This document shows, in pieces, positions 1-10,300 of a DNA stretch of 18,812 bases. The translations under genes and the position numbers were made by a program. This DNA comes from Ichthyophonus hoferi. Lineage: Eukaryota > Opisthokonta > Ichthyosporea > Ichthyophonida > Ichthyophonidae. The stretch covers positions 67,044-85,855 of the forward strand of contig NAOQ01000071.1 of assembly GCA_002751075.1 (NCBI GenBank), given 5' to 3'. Every line of letters begins with the position of its first letter. Position 1 is the stretch's first letter. The notes beneath the pieces are model-generated. The model had not been told where the DNA came from. It did not search any database and saw only the letters and a list, made by a program, of their open reading frames with translations.

Positions 1-119
1 ACAAATATACACAGAAAACCACAGGTAGAACCCACATCATTATCTAGCTTGTGGAAGGTGTCTGGGTATATGGCCTCTAACGCTAGGAGCTCATCTTCCT
101 GCTCTTGCTGGTCTTCCAT
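1..119 (-). CDS. RWD-domain protein, N-terminal fragment
   Basis: The minus strand opens with an ATG at 119 and stays open for 39 codons to the window edge. The translation starts MEDQQEQEDELLALEAIYPD and continues with TFHKLDNDVG. The pattern of acidic/Gln residues followed by ELLALEAIYPD.F is the first helix and turn of the RWD fold, seen at the N-terminus of RNF14-type ubiquitin ligases, GCN2 kinases and RWDD proteins. An in-frame TAA lies seven codons upstream (138-140) and the start context is good (A at -3, G at +4), so this is probably the true start. The QEDELLAL string is most like RNF14 as I recall it, but RWD starts are too alike to choose the family member from 39 residues. An intron could begin inside the last codons shown. 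The gene is divergent from REV3. Confidence 0.72.
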   Translation of the reverse strand, partial: MEDQQEQEDELLALEAIYPDTFHKLDNDVGSTCGFLCIF

Positions 120-1179
120 GCTGTTATGCAAGTTAAGTTACACTGAAATAGAATATAAGGTCCTTTATTATATCTATAACTACCTATAACTTCCCTGGAG
201 TTATTATTATAAACTGGGTAAACTAAAGAGAAACCACTTAATCATATAAATCCCCTGTGAGCCCAACTTGGCTTGGTGATCTAGAGTAAGCATCCAATCA
301 ATGTTTGATAAGTCGTGAATATGTGCATAAGGCCAGAACTATATTGCGATCACCCAGAGTGCCACTTTCATGTGATTATTATTATAGCCGAATAGGCTAT
401 GATTTACCATTAATTTAGGTCAATTAACCAGTAATTTAAAAATTTTACAAACAAAAAAATTTAAAAAGAATATGCGACAATAACTGTGCTTTATTGGTAT
501 AAACATATTTTTATAGGTTCAAACTATGAGGAGGAAACACATACAACACGACGACCTACAAAAAGGAGTAGTGACAAATATATCAACCTTAAGTTACATT
601 CCCGCCTTGGAACATTAATAAATGTCCAAATCAAATATTAAAGAGATTAATGTAATATGAAATCGGTTTTTATGATTTATGCCATTAATAGATTAACAAT
701 ACTGCACCTAGATAGTTGTGATTAAGTTGTCATTAGTGCCATCACACCACATTTATACATATTTTTAATCGTTAATCGCATTTCTTAAATATCCAGCCAA
801 TAATATTACTTTATTTTTATTAGATATAGTCTCTGGCTCCAATCACCTTTAATACCTTTTTAACCAATGGCTGAATAATAAATGACAGTAGATGATATTA
901 TTGGTGATGACAATAAGTTAGATAGACGCCTTGTGATTGGCTTAACGGAGAAGAGTTAAAGTACAAACAAAGATAATAAAGTGAGCCATAAACAATAAAT
1001 AGTAAGCATATAGAGTATATGATATGACTATAACCATAGAGCTTATGTGCTGGTAGGAATCATGATGTCACTGTGGAGTAGTGGAGCGGTAGAAAGAGTT
1101 ACGTCCAACTACATTTAAAGAACTGTAGTATCTTGTGCTATCCACACAGCCCTCGTTCCCTTTATACTAGTACGCTATC
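120..1179. promoter_or_regulatory. Intergenic region between divergent genes, likely promoters
   Basis: About 1.06 kb of AT-rich sequence lies between the starts of two genes transcribed away from each other. I see no coding potential here. Five CCAAT boxes fall within 144 bp: CCAAT at 797-801, 839-843 and 864-868, and its complement ATTGG at 900-904 and 936-940. A sixth is at 294-298. A TATA-like string (tttatac) lies just before the REV3 start at about 1161, but it is too close to the ATG to be a normal TATA box. Promoter role is inferred from position and the CCAAT cluster only. Confidence 0.4.
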
Positions 1180-1332
1180 ATGTCTGGTGTGCAAGGGCCT
1201 CATTCCTCAGGGTCTGCTCTCCAGGCTGCTCTTTTTTCAGTAAGGGTAGTGTGCCATGACGTGCACATGACTCCTATTTTACCTTGTTATATTAGTAATG
1301 AAAAAAACATATCTGAAATCGACGTTACTCAG
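1180..1332 (+). CDS. REV3: REV3 exon 1 (start of N-terminal domain)
   Basis: Encodes 51 residues and ends in phase 0 at CAG|gtaagcc. The ATG at 1180 has A at -3 and an in-frame TAG 12 bases upstream (1168-1170), so no earlier in-frame start exists within this exon. Residues 18-23 (LFSVRV) match the first residues of human REV3L (MFSVRI), so this protein has about 17 extra N-terminal residues. The next in-frame ATG (codon 30) would cut into the conserved first strand and is unlikely. Confidence 0.88.
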
Positions 1333-4300
1333 GTAAGCCAAGGAATACCTTGGTATATATATTTCTCTTAGTGTATACCTTGTTTGGCTATATATGATAT
1401 GCTTGTGTATATAAATATGCGTGCATTTTTTGAATAAGTAGTGTGATATGTCGTATTATATATCTGTGAGTGTAAGATCTTTTTGTACTACAATTCCCTT
1501 ATTATATAAACAACTTCATTGATGACATTATGCTTGACAGTACTTGTGTAATATTGATTTTGATTAGCTGTATTTGAAAGAGTATTAAATGAAAACGCAA
1601 GGCCGTTTGGGCAGTTATAATACAGTAGTAGATTTTTCCCATAATTTTATATTTAAAACCTAGGCACACCCCGGTGATACTTGTTTTAACTACTTATTCT
1701 TGCTTTGCTTATATGTTGTTGTGCGTTAATTTCATTGCCCACTGGCAGTATTAATGTAAAAGTGCTCGGACTTGCATGTTCATAAAATTAGGTGAGTTTC
1801 TAATTAAATATGATTATTAGTTGGTCTTTTATAGTAGAGATACTAGTACGAACGGTTTTATTTGGAGAAATGGTTGCCTTGATCTGATACACAACAACAT
1901 AAACGAGAGGAATTAGAGATATTAAAAAATAAAGGAAAAGGGAGAGGAACATGAGTAAAATAGTTAGCTATTAGAGTCTATAGAGAGGAGGAAGGTGTTT
2001 ACCTGAAGAGGGACATATAGTGTCTGCAGTAGAAAATATACTTTACTTGTAGATATAATTCTATAAACCCATACATTTTATTTCACAACTACGACCATAT
2101 ACCCTCTTGCTTCCCTCTCCTTCTTGCTTAATATTTTGATTTTGATTTTATTTGTTATTTTAAAATTCACTACAATTGTTTTACAATATTTACTCCTTCT
2201 TTTATACATTTACTTTCTTTCAGCCCTGGTATATTACTTAGGTTATTTTCTCCTCCTCATCTATCTCTCCCCTAGCTAGTCCCGGTTATTCGACTGTTTG
2301 GTGCCACGCCTGCAGGGCAGAGGGCCTGTGTACACATTCATGATGTATTTCCTTACTTCTTTGTGCTGTTTGATGAGGCCAACGTTACGGTGATGCAGCC
2401 GGATGACATAGATCTCTACATAGAACAGCTGCAGGCTAGTATAGAGAGAGCTATGAATTTGTCACTGGGTCGTAAGAACGAAAAGAATGCATTAATGAGG
2501 AGAGATAAGCGCGCAAGGCATGTTTTAAAGATTATTGTGGTTAAAGGTCGCCCCTTTTATGGTTACCATCCCGTCCCTCAGTTCTTTCTTAAGGTATTAT
2601 CTATCATAGTACACAAGTATTTCATATTTGACAATAATCATTTTGGTTCTTTTATGTTTGAGTGTGAATCTTGGATTATATCATGTACATCCTGATGTTA
2701 AAATTGTGTGTTTCCTTTTGGACCAGCAATAACAGACCATAAATGATATTTACGCTGTACCGTCATTCTAGGAAATATACATTACTAGGGTATATAACCT
2801 GCTGAGCGTGATGAATTTGTAAATGGATACCATAGAGGGCTTATATACCAGTCTGTCTAAACCATAGCCACTTGTAATTTGAATAGAACCGATTTAATCC
2901 TGACTACCATCCAGTGTGTTTTCTTGCTTTGTTAAAGATTTACATTTTAACCATGTAGTCAGTGTAAAACCATATATATATATTAAAGTCGGGTATAAAA
3001 GGCTAGCATATATGACGATGCTTAAAATATAGCTACTTTGTATTTTGTATTTTATGTCATAGATTACTAAAGTAACTACACTCTTTTTGTTGGCCTCACA
3101 CTTTTTTCCAAACGGATTTTTACCCCTATACATATATAAATATTAGGTTCTTTTACAACTAAGGCTGTTAAATGTATCATGTATTCCTGCGTTGTATTTA
3201 CTCCTGCACCCTCCCCTCCAATATTTAATATCATATCACATGTATATTTACCTGTGTATTTAATGAAAGCAAAGGTTTACATGGATATCTCTCTGCATAT
3301 ATACATGACTATATGCGTTCAAAAGTCTTTTATAAGTGAAGATGTAATAGCATTATATACGTACTCACATTATATTGACATAAAGGGTTTTTCATATGTA
3401 CATATGTTTGAAGAGACCCCACAGTGCCTTTATTTATTAGACTGGGCCTAAGGAAATGTAATATATTAATTGATAGGCATACAGCTATTGATGAAACACT
3501 TTAGTCAATGATGTATCCAGCAATGCATAAGGAAGAAATTCCTTGCAGCCTCCCATCTCATGCAGCCACTGTTTATCTTATACAGGTGTATATGTACAAT
3601 CCGTTTATGATTAGCCGTGCTGTTAGCCTTCTCCAATCTGGGGCTGTGATGGGACGCGCTTATCAGCCCTACGAATCACATATTTCCTTTTTGCTGCAAT
3701 TCTGTATGGATTACAATATCTACCCTATGAATTTTATCCATCTATCAAGTATTAAGTTTCGTGGGCCGTTTACTCCTTCAACCAATATACGTTCTGAAAA
3801 ACTGAATGGGTTGGGAAGTGGAATACCAGTAGATGGAGGGAATGACAAAACCAAAAATGTTGGTAACTTTGGCAACGGGGTAATGGTATTTATAGTGTGC
3901 TGTTTGGGCTATATATTATAGCAGGGTAAATGTATAGACTAGATAAAGATGTGTAGAAGTGGCGCCGAGTGTGTGCTGGTTGACTCGGAAAACATTTCAT
4001 TTGTTTGATTATATATATTACTTACTGGTATAACTACAATTTTCTAAAGAGATTTCTACTGTTTTGTTTATTTCTGTATTTTTTTCTACTTTCTAGTTAA
4101 ATCTTATATGCAAGAGTGAAACCACTAAAAGCTAGTGTATGCATATAAGTGAGATATTTATATTGTATAAGCCTAATGATCTTAACTGGAGCTATCAACT
4201 TCTAGTGGTGGAGGCTGGACCATCTGCCACGCGAGTACCAGCAGTCCCCTAACGTACCAAGGGAGAGTGTGTGTGAGTTGGAGTTGGATGTGCATGCACA

Positions 4301-7300
4301 TGATATTCTCAATCGAGGTGAGATCGACCCCGATCTTTACGTACGTGCTATATTGGGTGAACCAGATGTAGCCAATAGTCTGCCATTAGGCGTCTCCCTG
4401 CCTTCCCTCTCTTCATTGTCACGCTCAACCAATGAAAAAGCGATAACTCTGGTTTATTCATTGACACATATATGGAAGGATGAACAACTACGCCGGGAAG
4501 AAAAAGGCATTTCGTCTCAGGTAACATGGAAGGTTTGCATTTTAGAGGTCACCTTTAGTTCAATTTACCTATGTTATCCTTTGTGTTACCACACCACATA
4601 CCTTTATTGTTAATGATACTTTGTGCACTAGTTTGATCTCGCATGAGTCGGTTCATTTTCATCTATTGGTCCAACTCTTCCCCCCTTCTTAAAGCGTCTT
4701 TCTTCACAATATTCCTTATATTGTAAGCATTGAATAATTACAAAATGACTTTTTGACCTCATGCCATGTCTATTTATTATATATCACACCAGTCTAGGTA
4801 GTTTACTTTCTTTCCATCACATTATTCAGCTCTGAACCTTTCAGGTTACCCGTCCCCCGTCTCAAGATCGACCTACAGCTATGCTCTTTGATGTTCAAAT
4901 TCCACTATATGAACATCTGAACACTATATTAGATAGTGTCCCCAGCCAATCTGCACTCTCTTCACCTCATGATGGGGCTTCACTGGCAGCTGGAGGTGTG
5001 AAGGATACATCAGATATTAAGTTTATGACGGATGCTATGTTTGAAATGTTGACTGACCTGGATAGAGAGGGAAATGCCAATGTGCACAGTAATGAGGTGT
5101 ATGGTTTGCAGGGCTTAAAGAAAGGTTTGTGTACAATTGCAGTTTCTTTTGTTCAAGGGGGAAGCACATTTATCTAAAGTATATTGGTTGTAATATCATT
5201 ACTTCACATTGTAGGGGATGAATTGCGATATCACATACGTGTTTGGCTTGAACAATATGTTTATGAAGTTGGTTTTAGGTGGTAAAATAGTCTAGAATTG
5301 GGCAGTAATATCTGTCAATGTCAGTAGTACATTGGAGATATTTAGTGATTAGAAAAGAGAGTCTTTTGAGTAATGCTTGTATTCTTTTTATGTTGAGCAG
5401 CCAATGATATATGTTTTTTAACCCATCATTAGGAGTGGAGCAGCAGGCCCTTCATCATGAATTGAATGAGATTGTCCAATCCCAGGGCGTATTAGAGGAT
5501 AACTTGCCTTCTCAGACACCCATTTTATGCTCACAAAGCAATGAAGTGATAACCTTTCAGGTACCAGTGCAGTGCCCTCCACGCTAACACTCCCTTGAGT
5601 GTTAGTTGTGGTGTTTGAAATATATATATATTATATATTTGTTAATGGGTTTATAATGCGGAAACCAGTTCATCTTACCCAGCAGACCCCCAACTCTACA
5701 TCTCTTACTCTCTTACTTTATATTATATTTTTTCTTATACATTAAAGATTATTTTATATGTAGAACACACACAGAGGGTGTCGCCTTCCCGATGTATGGT
5801 CTGTAACTTTTGTTTTGCTACATGGCTCGTTTGGTTGTGTATTTCATATTACCATTTTTAAACTTATTTGCTAGCATTTAATATGGCTTTCCTCTTCTAT
5901 CCTTTCCTTTTGCTATAAATAGCAACTGGTTTCCCACTACTACTTCCGCTCTGTTTATGACTAACATAAAACCAATAACTTAAACGACCAGAGAAAGATA
6001 GTACTTACATGTCTTTACTTTGACGGCCAATTACAGGATCTTCAGGGGTACTTGCACCAAGCAAGAAGCCCGGAGGAGACGATTGAAGGAGTAGTAGATG
6101 ATCTTGCTGTGCAGACCCTGGTGGATCTGCAGGACATAGATGATGATGTAAACAGTAGACCCTTTGAGGAGGACGAGGTCAGGGCAACATCAGGGCGGAA
6201 GAATGGAGAGAGTGACTCGGATAGGTATGGGCCATTACTTAACTTCTTACACATGTGTTGCTAATTTTTTATTGTGTTATATTTGATACTGTTATTTCGT
6301 GGAATAGTGTGTGCTATATGTGGTTTTATGGCCACATGTATTGTGTATTTACATACATATCTACATATCACTGTTATATATGCCACCAACTTCTTCCGTT
6401 TGGCCATCCGTGTCTTTCCTGTATACCTGCCCATAACTGTATGAATATGTGCTTGTGCTGATCTATTTAGCCTTTGTTGGATACTATATGCTCTTCTGTA
6501 TAATATAGTATATAAATATGACTAATAAGCCCGCTGTTCTTGCAAAGCAATGATGAGGGAGATGAGATCTGGTTGAGCAGCCAGGTAGATGAAGAGACCA
6601 TTATGGCCATGGATCAACCATCTAGTCTACCCCATCCTCTTACTTCTTACACTGATACTACGTTTGAAACCCATTTATCGTTCAAAACACCATGCCAACA
6701 ATTTCCTAATGCCACTAATGATACAAGACTAAACGAAAGCAACCGTGCAAAGATAGGACACGAAAAGGAGTTGTCTGTACAGTCTGGAGAGGATAAGGGA
6801 TCCCCAAGAGAGGTCACAAATGGCATGGATTGGAATATTGAACAGGGCATACCCCAATATGATGGTAGTATTGATGTGTTTGATTTACCAATTAAAGAAT
6901 CAACATCGCACACGTGTCGATTGATTTCATACAATAACTTGAATAAGATTAACTACTGTACCCCATTGGCTCTCCCTACTTTATGCACACCTCGTATCCC
7001 TATCAACAATAGGATACAGCTACTGCCAGCGAATCCTGCGTGGGCACCTATTCCACAATACGATGGTATGGCTGATGAATGGACGGAACAAATTAGAATG
7101 GGACTTACCAAACGAAAAAAAAGTAAAATAGAAAAGGCTCATCGTCTTAAGGAAGTAAGTGTGACATATTGTCACTAATAAATTATTGTCCTGATTTTTG
7201 TCATTCCTACTATCACACAACGATATCCTTGTAACAATTATGTCCTCTTGGTGTCCATGTGCATATACATATCTACAGTGAATATCAATTTATCCGTGCT

Positions 7301-10300
7301 TGTGTATGTAATTTTATATGTATATATCTATGTGTGTCTGTATGTGATACGTCATTGTTCTGTACATGGACGATATATATGTGCGTATGAAAATATATGG
7401 AAGAAGAATACTTCTACTACCTTGCATACCAGTCTGAAGCTCACGTCACGTCCACAATTGGGCACATATGTTACAATGACCGCAAGTATCACATATTATT
7501 ATGGTGCTGACATATCTTTTACTTGACAATTGTTAATAGCCAAAGTGTATGTGTGTTGCATTACTGACTACGAACATCTCTCCCATTGACTGATCAAGGA
7601 GACTCGTAAGAGTTTCTCAATTGGGTATTGGTACTTCTAAACTTTTACTGAAACATATTTCTTTGCAGGAACCAGTAGTAGCTAAATCCAAAAAAAAAAA
7701 AAAAAAACGAAAGGGTCATTGTTTGAAGGCAACCTCATGAAATCTAACAAACTATTAAGGACTCCAACCAGCCTAATAGATAAGACCTCTGTACAGGAGC
7801 ACCTACCACCATCTGTCCATGGTTCTGCTATCCACCACTCTCAAGTAAGAGTAAACAGCTCCGACAGCTTTGCAGCAGTAGATTTGCAAACTGATCGAAC
7901 ACATAAAATATCCAAATCCGTGGCTTACAATACGCCTAAGCCCTCGCAAAGTAACATGGGGGACTCCAAAGCGGTCACTGGACAATGGCAGCAGGAGGAA
8001 ATGGTGTGCCCTATGGGCCTGGACATAATAGAGAAAAGAAAGATATCATCAAATATTACACACGTGAATGACTCTGTCAATACCATAACAACTTCGAACA
8101 GACCTATTGCAAAGCATAGTGAATACCATAATGTCGAAAATGAACACGCATCTTGCCCACAAAAAATACCATCGAAATTATCATCTATAGATACATCGGT
8201 TACCTTTCAGGAAAAAATATCACCTTCAATCACCGAAACTTCCTCTTTACTTGCCTCCTCTCACGGGAATTATCAGCCGTTTTCTACTATCTTAGACCCT
8301 ATAGATATCCCGAAGGTATGCAGTCCTACCAACGGGAGAGTATCATCGGCTACTGCTGCCGGAAACCCGACAGGAATATCTACGCTTGAGAAAGCATTGC
8401 ATTTAAATCTAGCCAATACAGATAATATAGCGCCTGGGACATTAAATTCACCCGATTATCTACCTGGTACTCCTGTCTTATCCCAATCCCCATTGAGAAT
8501 TCCTTCCACTGTTCAAGTTACAGAGGATAATATACACACTGTCCTGACCTTTTGGTCACCAATTGCTGATGATTGCTCTTCTCCTTCCTCTCCACCTCGA
8601 CTTATTTCGCCAACTTCTTCATCCTATAAACACATTTCAAATGAAAAGGTACACCACCAAAATGTTTTAAAATACACTGTTGCCAGTCCAGTCCAATCAT
8701 TACCCATAGCAATATCGCATGATAATAATCATCTATCGTTACACAATCCGGGCTCTTCCAATCCTATTCAACTAGTATGTGATAGGAAACCGTTGAGGAC
8801 AAGCCCTGTTTCCGAAGATACTCAAATATCCTTGGTAGCATGTACACTATTTTCAACCACTACACTTACAGCTAATGCAACAGCACCAGTTCCAATATCA
8901 CATCAAAATGATAAGACCATTGTACCATCAAACCGTATATCAGCCCAGGAATCCCTGAGCCCAGTTAGTCCAGGCAGACTTGGTCTAAATAGCTCTACAG
9001 ACGAAATGCCCAAAGGTTCAGATAAAGATGCACCGCTGTTGGCTAATTCACAGTCTATCATGACCAAAGCACTTGGTAATTTTAATGTAAATGATAATGT
9101 TGACGTAAACCAAATATCTACCACACCGATTCATTCAGATGGTATAGTAGCAAATGATAGCCCCTCCACGTCATTTCTTGATATAGAGTTATCCGAGGTT
9201 GTAAATAGCTGCGTTCCGGGTACCCAATCAGATGGTGAGGATTCTTCCATGAAGGAGAAGGTGAAGGTAAATAGCGAAATTTCTTTGTGTCTTGAAAACG
9301 AGTTAGATGGGACACATATTGGGCAACATAATGCTCCTGACCCTATGGAGGGTCCACCGTCAGTGCAAAGGAACCTAAATTCAGCAGCTACATTTATGGC
9401 AAATGATGATAAGGATGACAATAATAACTCTATTAAGGCCTCTAAGGCGGACAATGTGTTGGGTACACTTGTTCATGATAGTGAAACCTTGGTCAGTGAG
9501 AGTGAACACGGTTGGATGCCTCCAGTCCATGCTCCAAATGACTTTATAGAAGCAGAGAGCAAGATTGGCTTCACTGGGGTTAATTCTGAGGACCCTGCAG
9601 CTATCCATCCCAACAATATCAATGATGACACCCCCCAGGGATTGCCTAAACAGGATATTGTCATGCATGCTAACCTATCCCCACCCTTTTTTGATGAAGT
9701 TAACGTCCTCATTCCAGACAGCATCGCTGTAGTGAACCCTGATTCGCAACCTTTGCCTTGCCAGATTATATGCGACACTATTGATTGTCTTCATAATCCT
9801 AACCCAGACATAATTGTACCCAAGTCTCTACCTGTGACGAATAATGAGGGCGAGTATCATGATAAAATGGATGATTATAAACCAATGGATTGGAAGATTG
9901 ATCGCTCTGGATACTCCTCTGAGGTATGACTTCCTTTGAATATCTGTATGTGCGTAAGAATGTCTATCTTTACGTGTATGTCTACGGCTAATCTTGATGA
10001 TTTGGCTATGAAGCGATGCATGCATTCATATGTAGTGGCATTTGGATATTGAACATTAAAATGAATACTTCTTTTACATACTATTCTAATCAGTAGCTAA
10101 ACTTTACAGGGCCAGATACTAAAACTATCTTATCGTGTGTTTATGCTTACTACATTGATTTAATGTTTGGGTCTCGGGACTCATCGGCATACCCCCATAA
10201 TAACCTCACAGAATGTGACTGTGTCATCCTCCTATCACTCCGGTGGCCTAAAGGACAGTCACCCTAGCTATCCCATGATAAATAAGCAGAAAACTACGCG

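Noticed and set aside
3179-3451. 90-codon open frame in intron 2 as a nested gene
   Set aside because: Composition is typical of AT-rich non-coding DNA, with no homology or start context.
6042-6254. 70-codon minus-strand open frame
   Set aside because: Exact antisense of REV3 exon 7, whose plus frame has homology and matching splice phases.
9118-9778. Antisense open frames of 95-107 codons across exon 9
   Set aside because: They mirror the REV3 coding frame, have no recognisable motif and are explained as shadows.
9800-9850. IIVPKSLPV as a third REV7-binding motif
   Set aside because: It lacks the final Pro-Ser and lies outside the conserved block; a chance match in Pro/Ser-rich linker is likely.
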